This document shows positions 1 to 13,630 of a DNA stretch of 64,000 bases, one piece after another. Each line of letters opens with the position of its first letter. The stretch's first letter is position 1. Source of the stretch: Mercurialis annua (Eukaryota; Streptophyta; Magnoliopsida; Malpighiales; Euphorbiaceae); assembly GCF_937616625.2 (NCBI RefSeq), contig NC_065572.1, forward strand, positions 38,405,653-38,469,652. Direction: 5' to 3'. The notes beneath the pieces are model-generated. The model was given only the letters and a program-made list of their open reading frames with translations. It made no database searches and had not been told where the DNA came from. The position numbers and the translations under genes are program-made.

Positions 1-270
1 CTAGGTGTCACACAACAAGCAAAGGTGTTGCCACCATTCGACACCTCACATGCTAGGTGTCACACACCAAGCATAGGTGTTGCCACCATTTGACACATCA
101 CATGCTAGGTGTCACACATCAAGCATAGGTGTTGCCACCTTCTGACACGTTAGATGCTAGGTGTCACATACAGAGACATACATGACATCATCACATGACA
201 TCATCGCATGACATCATCGTGACATCATCACATGACATCATAGTGACATCGTCACATGACATCATCACAT
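1..270. repeat. U3 tandem repeats of the copia LTR
   Basis: Three imperfect copies of a unit of about 52 bp beginning ctaggtgtcacacac lie at 1-52, 53-104 and from 105. They are followed by a run of short units containing catgacatcat (178-270). The same two blocks occur, inverted, at 24865-25165 in the other LTR copy. Their position upstream of the TATA box makes enhancer-type repeats plausible, as known for U3 repeats of plant copia elements; that role is an inference. Confidence 0.75.
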
Positions 271-1467
271 TAACTTGGATAAAATACAATTAGATGCCTA
301 CTAATTTATAACTCTTACAAATTTGTTCCTAATTTACACTTGTTTTCATCTTAAATTAATTTCCGAGATATGCTAGTATCTATATGAAATCGATCTATCC
401 TAAACTCAATCGGTTGCACACCTATTATGTGTGACTAACTAGGTTCACATCTATATGGAAACGAGAGTCATAAGAAACGCCTTTCTTATATTAAATAATT
501 AAACCCCATTAATTATATATTCTCGCAGATCGTGAGTGACGTCTGGCAACATATCACGACCCCCAAATAGATATGAATGTTTCGATGCATTCTTTATGAA
601 CCAATGTTCATAATTGCCGTACACTCAAAATTCCCTTCATCTAAGATTCTGATCTCGACCAGTGTCACGGTTTAGTCAAACATTATTTGTCTTGTTCATA
701 TGACCTCATCTCAATTCTTATTCTTGATAAATATGACTTCCACAAGAAACAATTTTCAAAGTAAGTCATATTTACCTGCGCAGGTTTTATCATCCATCAA
801 GAACAATTCGAGTAGCATAAAATCTTTTCTCCGTTCATCTGGAGTGATAAATCCTCTCTTGGTTAAACCCCTATCTCTGTGTACAACTAACTAGAGCCAA
901 CACATCCCGCGACCCTAGCTTATGAAAGATCTAGGGATAAGGAGTATCAAACTCTAATCACCTATATACAAGATAGTGTCACCACAAGTCAACAGACATA
1001 TGTACAATTATGAACTAGATGACATTAAATTGAGTTTGATGAAATACCATGTATAAGTCATCTAGCGTCAATTGTTCGACTCACTCAAACCCTTTGAGTG
1101 TCCATATGTTTATTCTGAGCCTCATCAAGTACTATGAGACTCACTGCTTCCTATAATTAGTAACTCTTTACTAATCAGGAGAATAAACAGAGGTGACGAT
1201 CTTTTCGTGATAATGCGATGCCCTTATTCGTAGGACCCTATCGATCATGAACGTTTATTTAGATCACTTGTATAATAGAATCTATCACTCATATTCTTAA
1301 CACCTTAAGAATATATTATCCATCACAATGTGATAAGGACAATATGCAATAAATAAACGCTTAGTTGATGAGACACTTAGTTCAAATAAAACATATTAAT
1401 CATTGCCATTGGGATTTGTTTATACAAGTATACTGAAAAAATAGCCCTAGGGCACATACTACTAACA
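1..1467 (-). mobile_element. Partial Ty1/copia LTR, minus orientation
   Basis: This is the reverse complement of the LTR family also seen at 23690-27163 and 35024-36993. Its right edge reads ...CATACTACTAACA, which is the reverse complement of the LTR start TGTTAGTAGTATG, and it abuts satellite directly at 1468. No polypurine tract follows that edge, so this is either a solo LTR or the 5' LTR of a minus-strand element lying to the left of the window. It holds U3 tandem repeats at 1-170 (about 52-bp units) and 178-270 (short TGACATCA-type units). The short reading frame at 700-894 is LTR sequence and not a gene. Family assignment is secure; solo versus complete cannot be decided here. Confidence 0.85.
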
Positions 1468-2087
1468 ACAAATCCAAACATTTCACATTTTTAGCGATTT
1501 AAGCCAAACGTTTACAAACGTTACGAAATAAAAAACGTTATGAAATAAATCCAAACGTTTGACATTTTTAGCGATATAAGCCAAACGTTTAAAAACGTTA
1601 CGAAACCAAAAACGTTACAAAAAAATCCAAACGTTTCCCCCTTTTTGCGATAAAAGCCAAATTTTTAAAACGTTACAAAACAAATCCAAACGTTTAAAAC
1701 GTCACGAGACAAATCCAAACGTTTTACCTTTTTAGCAATTGAAGCAAAACATTTACAAACGTTCCAAAACAAATCCAAACGTTTTACCTTTTTAGCGATT
1801 TAAGCCAAACGTTTACAAACTGTACAAAACAAATCCAAACTTTTTAAACGTTACGAAACAAATCAAAACGTTTCACCTTTTTAGCGAATTAAGCAAAACG
1901 TTTACAAACGTTACGAAACAAATCAAGACGTTTCCCATTTTTAGCGATTTAAGTCAAACGTTTACAAACGTTACAAAATAAATCCAAACATTTCACCTTT
2001 TTAACGATTGTAGCCAAACGTTAACAAACGTTACGAAACAAAACCAAACGTTTCACCATTTTAGCGATTAAAGCCAAACAAAACGTT

Positions 2088-5000
2088 ACAAGATCAATTA
2101 AAACGTTTAAAACGTTCATAACAAATCCAAACGTTTTCCCTTTTTAGCGATTGAAGCAAAACGTTTACAAACGTTACAAAATAAATCTAAACGCTTCACC
2201 ATTTTATCAATTTAAGCCAAACGTTTACAAACGTTACGAAATAAATCCAAACATTTCCCCTTTTAGCGATTAAAGACAAACGTTTACAAATGTTATGAAA
2301 CAAAACATAACGTTTCACCTTTTTAGAAATTTAAGCCAAACGTTTACAAACCTTGCGAAACAAATCCAAACGTTTCACCATTTTAGCGATTTTAGCCAAA
2401 CGTTTACAAACATTACGAAACAAATCCAAACGTTTCACCTTTTTAGCGATTTAATCCAAATATTTAAAACGTTACGAAACCAATCCAAACGTTTACAAAC
2501 GTTACAAAACCAAACCAAACATTTCACCTTTTTAGCGATTTAAGCAAAACATTTAAAATGTTACGAAATAAATCCAGACGTTTCACCTTTTTAGCGATTT
2601 AAGCCAATCGTTTATAAACGTTATAAACAAATCCAAACGTTTTACCTTTTTAGCAATTTAAGACAAACATTTAAAACGTTACGAAACCAATCCAAATTTT
2701 TGTAACGTTATGAAACAAATCCAAACTTATAAAACGTTATGAAACAAATCCAAACGTTTCACCTTTTTAGCGATTGAAGCTAAACGTTTATAAACATTAC
2801 AAAAGAAATCCAAGAGTTTCACCTTTTTTGCTATTTAAGCCAAACGTTTACAAACGTTACGAAACAAATCCAAACGTTTAAAACGTTACGAAACAAATCC
2901 AAACATTTCACTTTTTAGCGATTTAAGCCAAACGTTAACAAACGTTACGAAACAAATCCAAATGTTTCCTATTTTTATCAATTTTAGCCAAACGTTTGCA
3001 AATGCTACGAAACAAATCCAAACGTTTCACCTTTTGAACGATTCAAGCCAAATGTTTACAAAGGTTACAAAACAAAACCAAATGTTTCCCCTTTTTAGCG
3101 ATTTAAGCCAAACGTTTACAAACGTTACAAGACCAATCCAAACGTTTAAAACGTTCATAACAAATCCAAAATGTTTCCCCTTTTTAGCGATTGAAGCCAA
3201 ACGTTTACAACTTTACAAAACAAATCCAAACGTTTCACTTGTTTCGCGATTTAATCCAAACATTTTACAAACGTTACGAAACAAATTAGAACATTTCCTG
3301 TTATTAGCAATTTAAGCCAACTGTTTACAAACGTTACGAAACAAATCCAAACATTTCACCTTTTTAGCGATTGAAGTCAAACATTTACAAAGTTTACGAA
3401 ACAAAACCAAACGTTTCACCTTTTTAGCGAATTAAGCCAAACGTTTACAAACGTTACGAAACAAATCCAAACGTTTCACCTTTTTAGCTATTTAAGCCAA
3501 ACGTTTAAAATGTTACTAAACCAATCCAAACGTTTACAAACGTTACGAAACAAAAACAAACATTTCACCTTTTTAGCGATTTAAGCCAAACGTTTACAAA
3601 CGTTACAAGATGAATCCAAACGTTTAAAACTTTCATATCAAATCCAAAACGTTTCCCCTTTTTAGCGATTGAAGCCAAACGTTAACAACTTTACAAAACA
3701 AATCCAAACGTTTCACTTGTTTCGCGATTTAATCCAAACATTTTACAAACGTTTCGAAACAAATTAGAACATTTCCTGTTTTTAGCAATTTAAGCCAACT
3801 GTTTACAAACGTTACGAAACAAATCCAAACATTTCACCTTTTTAGCGATTGAAGTCAAACATTTACAAAGTTTTCGAAACAAAACCAAACGTTTCACCTT
3901 TTTAGCGAATTAAGCCAAACGTTTACAAACGTTACGAAACAAATCCAAACGTTTCACCTTTTTAGCTATTTAAGCCAAACGTTTAAAATGTTACTAAACC
4001 AATCCAAACGTTTACAAATGTTACGAAACAAAAACAAACGTTTCACCTTTTTAGCGATTTAAGCCTAACGTTTAAAACGTTACAAAACAAATCCAAACGT
4101 TTCAAGTTTTTAGCGATTTAAAGCAAATGTTTACACACGTTATGAAACAAATCCAAACATTTTACCTTTTCAGCAATTTAAGCCAAATATTTAAAACTTT
4201 ACGAAGCCAATCCAAACGTTTATAACGTTATGAAATAAATCCAAACGTTTAAAACGTTGGGAAACAAATCCAAATGTTTCACCTTTTTATATATTTAAGC
4301 CAAATGTTTAAAATGTTACGAAACCAATCCAAATGTTTAAAACGTTACGAAACAAATCCAAACGTTTCACCTTTTTAGCGAATTAAGCAAAACGTTTAAA
4401 ACATTACAAAACAAATCCAAATGTTTCACCTTTCTAGCGATTTAAGCCAAACATTTACAGACGATATGAAACAAATTCAAACGTTTAAAACGTTACGAAA
4501 CAAATGCAAACGTTTCACCTTTTTAGCGATTTAAGCCAAACATTTATGAATGTTATAAAACAAATCCAAACGTTTACCATTTTTAGCTATTTAAGCCAAA
4601 TATTTACAAACGTTACGAAACAAATCCCGACGTTTCCCCTTTTTAACGATTGAAGCCAAACGTTTACGAACGCTACGAAACAGAACCAAATGTTTCACCT
4701 TTTTAGCGATTTAAGCCAAACGTTTACAAACGTCACAAAACCAATCGAAACGTATAAAACGTTCATAACAAATCCAAACGTTTCCTTTTTTTAGCGATTG
4801 AAGCCAAACGTTTCCAAACCTTACATAACAAATCCAAACGTTTCACCTTTTTAGCGATTTAAGCCGTACATTATTAAACGTTACGAAACAAATCCAAATG
4901 TTTCCCCTTTTTAGCAATTTAAGCCAAACGTTTACAAACGTTACGAAATAAATCCAAATGTTTCACCTTTTCAGCGATTGAAGCCAAACGTTTACAAAGG

Positions 5001-8000
5001 TTACGAAAGAAAACCAAATGTTTCACTTTTTTAGCGATTTAAGCCAAACATTTACAAACGTTACGAAACAAATGCAAACGTTTCACCTTTTTAGCGATTT
5101 AAGCTAAACGATTATAAACTGTGCAAAACAAATCCAAACTTTTTAAACATTACGAAACAAATCAAAACGTTTCACCTTTTTAGCGATTTAAGCCAAACGT
5201 TTAGAAACGTTACAAAATAAATCCAAATGTTTCCCCTTTTTAACGATTGTAGCCAAACGTTTACAAACGTTACGAAACAAAACCAAACATTTCACCATTT
5301 TAGCGATTAAAGCCAAAAGTTTATAAACGTTACAAGATCAATTGAAACGTTTAAAACGTTCATAACAAATCTAAACGTTTTCCCTTTTTAGCGATTGAAG
5401 CCAAACGTTTACAAACGTTACAAAACAAATCTAAACGTTTCCCCATTTTAGCAATTTAAGCCAAACGTTTACAAACGTTACGAAACAAATCCAAATATTT
5501 CCCCTTTTTTGTAATTTAGGCCAAACGTTTACAAATGTTACGAAAAACATCCAAACGTTTCACAATTTTAGCGATTGAAGGCAAACGTTTACGAATGTTA
5601 CGAAACAAAACATAACGTTTCACCTTTTTAGAAATTTAAGCCAAGCGTTTACAAACCATACGAAACAAATCCAAATGTTTCACCTTTTTAGCGATTGAGG
5701 CCAAATATTTAAAACGTTACGAAACCAATCCAAACGTTTACAAACGCTACGAAACAAAACGAAACATTTCACCTTTTTAGCGATTCAAGCAAAACATTTA
5801 AAATGTTACGAAATAAATCCAAACGTTTCACCTTTTTAGTGATTTAAGCCAATCGTTTATAAACGTTATAAACAAATCCAAACGTTACCTTTTTAGCGAT
5901 TTAAGACAAACATATAAAACGTTACGAAACCAATCCAAATGTTTGTAACGTTAAAAAACAAATCCAAACGTATAAAACGTTAGGAAACAAATCCAAACTT
6001 TTCACCTTTTTAGGGATTGAAGCTAAACGTTTATAAACATTACAAAAGAAATCCAAGAGTTTCACCTTTTTTGCAATTTAAGCCAAACGTTTACAAACGT
6101 TACGAAGCAAATCCAAACGTTTAAAACGTTATGAAACAAATCCAAATGTTTCACTTTTTTAGCGATTTAAGCCAAACGTTTACAAACGTTACGAAACAAA
6201 TCGAAACGTTTCCTATTTTTATCAATTTTAGCCAAACATTTACAAACATTACGAAACAAATCCAAACGTTTCACCTTTTGAACGATTGAAGTCAAATGTT
6301 TACAAAGGTTACGAAACAAAACCAAACGTTTCCCATTTTTAGCGATTTAAGCCAAACATTTACAAACGTTACAAGACCAATCCAAAACGTTGCACTTGTT
6401 TAGCGATTTAAACCAAACGTTTTAAAAACGTTACAAAACAAATCAGAACGTTTCCCGTTATTAGCGATTGAAGTCAAACTTGTACAAACGTTACGAAACA
6501 AAACCAAACGTTTCACCTTTTTAGCGAATTAAGCCAAACGTTTGCAAACGTTTACAAACGTTACGAAACAAATCCAAACGTTTCACCTTTTTAGCTATTT
6601 AAGCCAAACGGTTAAAATGTTACTAAACAAATCCAAACATTTACAAACGTTACGAAACAAAAATAAACGTTTCACCTTTTTAGCAATTTAAGCCTAACGT
6701 TTAAAACGTTATAAAACAAATCCAAACGTTTCACCTTTTTAGCGATTTAAGCCAAATGTTTACACACGTTATGGAACAAATCCAAACGTTTTACTTTTTC
6801 TGCAATTTAAGCCAAATATTTAAAACGTTACGAAGCGAATCGAAACGTTTATAACGTTACGAAACAAATCCAAACTTTTATAATGTTGGGAAACAAATCC
6901 AAATGTTTCACCTTTTTAAATATTTAAGCCAAATGTTTAAAATGTTACGAAACCAATCCAAATGTTTAAAACGTTATGAAACAAATCCAAACGTTTCACC
7001 TTTTTAGCGATTTATGCAAAACGTTTACACACGCTACAAAACAAATCCAAACGTTTCACCTTTCTAGCGATTTAAGCCAAACATTTACAGACGATATGAA
7101 ACAAATACAAACGTTTAAAACGTTACGAAACAAATGCAAACGTTTCACCTTTTTAACGATTTAAGCCAAACGTTTATAAACGTTACAAAACAAATCCAAA
7201 CGTTTCCCATTTTTAGCTATTTAAGCCAAATGTTTACAAACGTTACGAAACAAATCCCAACATTTCCCCTTTTTAACGATTGAAGCCAAACGTTTACGAA
7301 CGCTACGAAACAGAAACAAACGTTTCACCTTTTTAGCGATTTGAGCCAAGCGTTTACAAACATCACAAAACCAATCGAAACGTTTAAAACTTTCATAACA
7401 AATCCAAACGTTTCCTTTTTTAGCGATTGAAGCCAAACGTTTACAAACGTTACAAAACAAATCCAAACGTTTCACCTTTTTAGCGATTTAAGCCGAACAT
7501 TTTTAAACATTACGAAACAAATCCAAATGTTTCCCCTTTTTAGCAATTTAAGCCAAACATTTACAAACGTTACGAAATAAATCCAAATGTTTCACCTTTT
7601 CAGCGATTGAAGCCAAACGTATACAAAGGTTACGAAAGAAAACAAAATGTTTCACCTTTTTTGCGATTTAAGCCAAATATTTACAAACGTTACAAAACAA
7701 ATCCAAACGTTTCACCTTTTTAGCGATTTAAGCCAAACGATTACAAAATGTACAAATCAAATCCAAACTTTTCAAACGTTACGAAACAAATCAAAACGTT
7801 TCACCTTTTTAGCGAATTAAGCGGAACGTTTACAAACGTTACGAAATAAATCAAAACGTTTCCCATTTTTAGCGATTTAAGCCGAACGTTTACAAACGTT
7901 ACAAAATAAATCCAAACGTTTCACCTTTTTAACGATTATAGCCAAACGTTTACAAACGTTACGAAACAAAAGCAAACGTTTCACCATTTTAGCGATTAAA

Positions 8001-11000
8001 GACAAACGTTTATAAACGTTACAAGATCAATTGAAACGTTTAAAACGTTCATAACAAATCCAAACGTTTTCCCTTTTTAGCGATTGAAGCCAAACGTTTA
8101 CAAACGTTACAAAACAAATCTAAACATTTCCCCATTTTAGCAGTTTAAGATAAACGTTTACAAACGTTATGAAACAAATCCAAACATTTCCCCTTTTTTG
8201 TAATTTAGGCCAAACGTTTACAAACATTACGAAAAAAATCCAAACGTTTCAAAATTTTAGCGATTGAAGGCAAACGTTTACAAATGTTACGAAACAAAAC
8301 ATAACGTTTCACCTTTTTAGAAATTTAAGCCAAACGTTTACAAACCATACGAAACAAATCCAAACGTTTCACCTTTTTAGCGATTTTAACCAAACGTTTA
8401 CAAACATTACGAAACAAATCCAAACGTTTCACCTTTTTAGCCATTTAAGCCAAATATTTAAAACGTTACGAAACCAATCCAAACGTTTACAAACGTTATG
8501 AAACAAAACCAAACATTTCACCTTTTTAGCGATTTAAGCAAAACATTTAAAATGTTTAGAAATAAATCCAGACGTTTCACCTTTTTAGCGATTTAAGCCA
8601 ATCGTTTATAAACGTTATAAACAAATCCAAACGTTTTACCTTTTTAGCGATTTAAGACAAACATTTAAAATGTTACGAAACCAATCCAAATGTTTGTAAC
8701 GTTAAGAAATAAATCCTAATGTATGAAACGTTAGAAAACAAATCCAAACGTTTCACCTTTTTAGCGATTGAAGCTAAACGTTTTTAAACATTACAAAAGA
8801 AATCCAAGAGTTTCACCTTTTTTGCTATTTAAGCCAAACGTTTACAAAAGTTACGAAACAAATCAAAACGTTTAAAACGTTATGAAACAAATCCAAACGT
8901 TTCTCTTTTTTAGCGATATAAGCCAAACGATTACAAACGTTACGAAACAAATCAAAACGTTTCCTATTTTTATCAATTTTAGCCAAACGTTTACAAACGT
9001 TACGAAACAAATCCAAACGTTTCACCTTTTGAACGATTGAAGCCAAATGTTTACAAAGGTTACGAAACAATAACAAATGTTTCCCCTTTTTATCGATTTA
9101 AGCCAAACGTTTACAAACGTTACAAGACCAATCCAAACGTTTAAAACGTTCATAACAAATCCAAAACGTTTCTCCTTTTTAGCGATTGAAGCCAAACGTT
9201 TACAACGTTACAAAACAAATCCAAACGTTTCACTTGTTTAGCTATTTAAACCAAACGTCTTACAAACGTTACGAAACAAATCAGAACGTTTCCCGTTTTT
9301 AGCAATTTAAGCAAACTGTTTACAAACGTTACGAAACAAATCCAAACATTTCACCTTTTTAGCGATTGAAGCCAAACTTTTACAAACGTTACGAAACAAA
9401 ACCAAACGTTTCACCTTTTTAGCGAATTAAGCCAAACGTTTACAAACGTTACGAAACAAATCCAAACGTTTCCCCTTTTTAGCTATTTAAGCCAAACGTT
9501 TAAAATGTTACTAAATCAATCCAAACATTTACAAACGTTACGAAACAAAAACAAATGTTTCACCTTTTTAGCGATTTAAGCCTAACGTTTAAAACGTTAC
9601 AAAACAAATCCAAACGTTTCACCTTTTTAGCGATTTAAGCCAAATGTTTACACACGTTATGAAACAAATCCAAACGTTTTACCTTTTCAGCAATTTAAGC
9701 AAAATATTTAAAACGTTACGAAGCCAATCGAAACGTTTATAACCTTACGAAACAAATCCAAACGTTTAAAACGTTGGGAAACAAATCCAAATGTTTCACC
9801 TTTTTAAATATTTAAGCCAAATGTTTAAAATGTTACGAAACCAATCTAAATGTTTAAAATGTTACGAAACAAATCCAAACGTTTTACCTTTTTAGCGATT
9901 TAAGCAAAACGTTTACAAACGTTACAAAAGAAATCCAAACGTTTCACCTTTCTACCAATTTAAGCCAAACAAATCCAAACGTTTAAAACGTTACGAAACA
10001 AATGCAAACGTTTCACCTTTTTAGCGATTTAAGCCAAACGTTAATAAATGTTTCAAAACAAATCCAAACGTTTCCCATTTTTAGCTATTTAAGCCAAATG
10101 TTTAAAAACGTTACGAAACAAATCCAAATGTTTCACCTTTTTAGTGATTGAGGCCAAATATTTAAAACGTTACGAAACCAATCGAAACAGAACCAAACGT
10201 TTACGAACGCTACGAAACAGAACCAAACGTTTCACCTTTTTAGCGATTTAAGCCAAACGTTTACAAATTTCACAAAACCAATTGAAACGTTTAAAACGTT
10301 CATAACAAATCCAAACGTTTCTTTTTTTTAGCGATTGAAGCCAAACGTTTATAAACGTTACAAAACAAATCCAAACGTTTCACCTTTTTAGCGATTTAAG
10401 CAGAACATTATAAAACGTTATGAAACAAATCCAAATGTTTCTCCTTTTTAGCAATTTAAGCCAAACGTTTACAAACGTTACGAAATAAATCCAAATGTTT
10501 CACCTTTTTAGTGATTGAAGCCAAACGTTTACAAAGGTTACGAAAGAAAACCAAATGTTTCACCTTTTTAGCGATTTAAGCCAAACATTTACAAACGTTA
10601 GGAAACAAATCCAAACGTTTCACCTTTTTAGCTATTTAAGCCAAACGGTTAAAACGTTACGAAACTAATCCAGAAGTTAACAAACGTTATGAAACAAAAC
10701 CAAGCGTTTCACCTTTTTAGCGATTTAAACAAAACGTATAAAACGTTACGAAACAAATCCAAACATTTCACCTTTTTAGCGATTTAAGCCAAAACTTTAC
10801 AAATGTTACGAACGAAATCTAAACGTTTTACCTTTTTAGCGATTTAAGCCAAACATTTAAAACGTTACGAAACCAATCCAAACATTTATAACGTTAAGAA
10901 ACAAATCCAAACGGTTAAAACGTTAGAAAACAAATCCAAACGTTTCACCTTTTTAGCTATTTAAGCCAAACATTTATAAACGTTAGGAAACAAATCCAAA

Positions 11001-12370
11001 CGTTTCACATTTTTAGCGATTTAAGCCAAAAGTTTACAAACGTTACGAAAGAAATCCAAACGTTTTACCTTTTTAGCGATTTATGCCAAACATTTAAAAC
11101 GTTACGAAACCAATCCAAATGATTATAATGTTAAGAAACAAATCCAAACGGTTAAAATGGTAGAAAACAAATCCAAATGTTTCACCTTTTTAATGATTTA
11201 AGCCAAACAGTTACAAACGTTACGAAACAAATCCAAACGTTTCACCTTTTTAGCGATTTAAGCCAAAACGTTTATAAACGTTATGAAACAAATTTAAACG
11301 TTTTACCTATTTAGCAATTTAAGACAAACATTTAAAACGTTACGAAACCAATCCAAATGTTTATAACGTTATAAAAGAAATCCAAAACGTTTAAAACGTT
11401 AGTAAATAAATCCAAATGTTTCACCTTTTTAGCGATGGAAGCTAAACGTTTACAAACGTTACAAAAGAAATCCAAGAGTTTCACCTTTTTAGCTATTTAA
11501 GCCAAACGTTTACAAACGTTACGAATCAAATCCAAACGTTTAAAACGTTACAAAACAAATCCAAACTTTTCACCTTTTTAGAGATTTAAGCCAAACGTTT
11601 ACAGACGTTACGAAACAAATCCAAACGTGTCACATTTTTAGCGATTTTAGCCAAACGTTTACAAACGTTACGAAACAAATCCAAACGTTTCATCTTTTTC
11701 ACGATTGAAACCAAATGTTTACAAAGGTCACGAAACAAAACCAAACGTTTCACGCTTTTAGCGATTTAAGCGAAACGTTACAAGACCAATCCAAACGTTT
11801 AAAACGTTCATAACAAATCCAAAACGTTTCCCCTTTTTAGCGATTGAAGCCAAATGTTTACAAACGTATCAAAACAAAACCAAACGTTTCACCTTTTTAG
11901 CGATTTAAGCCAAATGTTTTACAAACATTACGAAACAAATCCAAACGTTACCAATTTTTAGCAATTTAAGCCAACCGTTTACAAACGTTACGAAACAAAT
12001 CCAAACGTTTCACCTTTTCAGCGATTGAAGCCAAACTTTTACAAATGTTACAAAAAAAACCAAACGTTTCACCTTTTTAGCTATTTAAGCCAAACTTTTA
12101 AAACGTTGCTAAACCAATCCAAACATTTACAAACATTATGAAACCAAACCAAACGTTTCACCTTTTTAGCAATTTAAGCCAAACGTTTAAAACCTTACAA
12201 AACAAATCCAAACGATTCACCTTTTTAGCTATTTAAGCCAAATGTTTACACACTTTATGAAACAAATCGAAACGTTTTACCTTTTCAGCGATTTAAGACA
12301 AATATTTAAAAGTTACGAAGCCAATCCAAACATTTATAATGTTACAAAACAAATCCAAACGTTTTAAACG
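2088..12370. repeat. Higher-order repeat of about 2.6-2.9 kb in the satellite
   Basis: Distinctive variant monomers recur in the same order. The variant aatccaagagtttcacc lies at 2807, 6050, 8801 and 11469 (spacings 3243, 2751, 2668). The variant acaagatcaatt lies at 2088, 5332 and 8021 (3244, 2689). The variant with gttgg lies at 4256, 6885, 9773 and 12370 (2629, 2888, 2597). The first interval contains the extra 480-bp duplication. Order and spacing indicate amplification of a block of roughly 45 monomers, with later indels. Confidence 0.8.
3128..4087. repeat. 480-bp tandem duplication inside the satellite
   Basis: The block starting caagaccaatccaaacg at 3128 is repeated almost unchanged from 3608 (caagatgaatccaaacg), a shift of 480 bp or eight monomers. 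Shared idiosyncratic variants, such as the caccttgtttcg-like unit and the aattagaacatttcctg unit, occur in both copies. This block explains why the first higher-order period is longer than the next ones. Confidence 0.85.
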
Positions 12371-13630
12371 TTGGAAACAAATCCAAATGTTTCACCTTTT
12401 TATCTATTAAAGCCAAATGTTTAAAACTTTATGAAACCAATCCAAATGTTTAAAACGTTACGAAACAAATCCAAACGTTTCACCTTTTAAGCGATTTAAG
12501 CAAAACGTCAACAAACGTTACAAAACAAATCCAAACGTTTCACCTTTTTAGCGATTTAAGCCAAACGTTTACAAACGATACGAAACAAATCTAAACGTTC
12601 AAAACGTTACGAAACAAGTGCAAACATTTCACCTTTTAGCGATTTAAGCCAAACGTTTACAAACGTTACAAAACAAATCTAAAAATTTCCCATTTTTAGC
12701 TATTTAAGCCAAACGTTTACAAACATTACGAAACAAATCCAAACGTTTCCGCTTTTTAACGATTGAAGCCAAATGTTTACGAACATTACGAAACAAAACC
12801 AAACGTTTCACCTTTTTAGCGATTTAAGCCAAACGTTTACAAACGTTACAAAACCAATCGATAAGTTTAAAACGTTCATAACAAATCCAGACGTTTCCCC
12901 TTTTTAGCGATGGAAGCCAAATGTTAACAAACGTTACAAAACAAATCCAATTGTTTCACCTTTTCAGCGATTGAAGCCAAACGTTTACAAAGATTACGAA
13001 AGAAAATCAAACGTGTCACCTTTTTAGCGATTTAAGCCAAACATTTACAAACGTTACGAAACAAATCCAAACGTTTCACCTTTATAGCAATTTAAGCCAA
13101 ACGATTAAAACGTTACGAAATCAATCCAAACGTTAACAAACGTTATGAAACAAAACCAAACGTTTCACCTTTTTAGTGATTTAAGCCAAATGTATAAAAC
13201 GTTACGTAACAAATCCAAACATTTCACCTTTTTAGCGATTTGTGCCAAACATTTAAAACGTTACGAAACCAATTCAAACCTTTATAAGGTTAAGAAACAA
13301 ATCCAAAAGGTTAAAACGTTAGAAAACAAATCCAAACGTTTCACCTTTTTAGCGATTTAAGCCAAACATTTACAAACGTTACGAAACAAATCCAAACGTT
13401 TCACATTTTTAGCGATTTAAGCCAAACGTTTACAAGCGTTACAAAAAAAATCCAAACGTTTCCCCTTTTTAGCAATTTAAGCCAAACGTTTACAAACGTT
13501 ACGAAACAAAACCAAACATTTCGCCTTTTTAGCAATTTAAGCCAAATGTTTACAAACGTTACAAAACAAAACCAAACGTTTCACCTTTTTAGCGATTTAA
13601 GCCAAACGTTTACAAACGTATCGAAACCAA

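Larger units (their letters stand above)
1468..13630 (+). repeat. 60-bp satellite array, + orientation
   Basis: Tandem monomers of about 60 bp. The first half starts AAACGTTTCACC and ends TTTAAGCC. The second half starts AAACGTTTACAAACG and ends ACAAATCC. Both halves begin with the palindrome AAACGTTT exactly 30 bp apart, so the monomer looks like a diverged dimer of 30-bp units. Shorter units of about 29 bp (AAACGTTTAAAACGTTACG then AAACAAATCC) are interspersed and equal the monomer minus the stretch between the two palindromes. Copies differ mainly by transitions at CpG sites (AAACATTT, AAATGTTT). There are no genes in this stretch; apparent reading frames are the repeat read through. Confidence 0.97.

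Noticed and set aside
1468..13630. Regularly spaced repeats suggesting a CRISPR array
   Set aside because: Spacers are not unique; the whole 60-bp unit repeats, and the context is a plant satellite.
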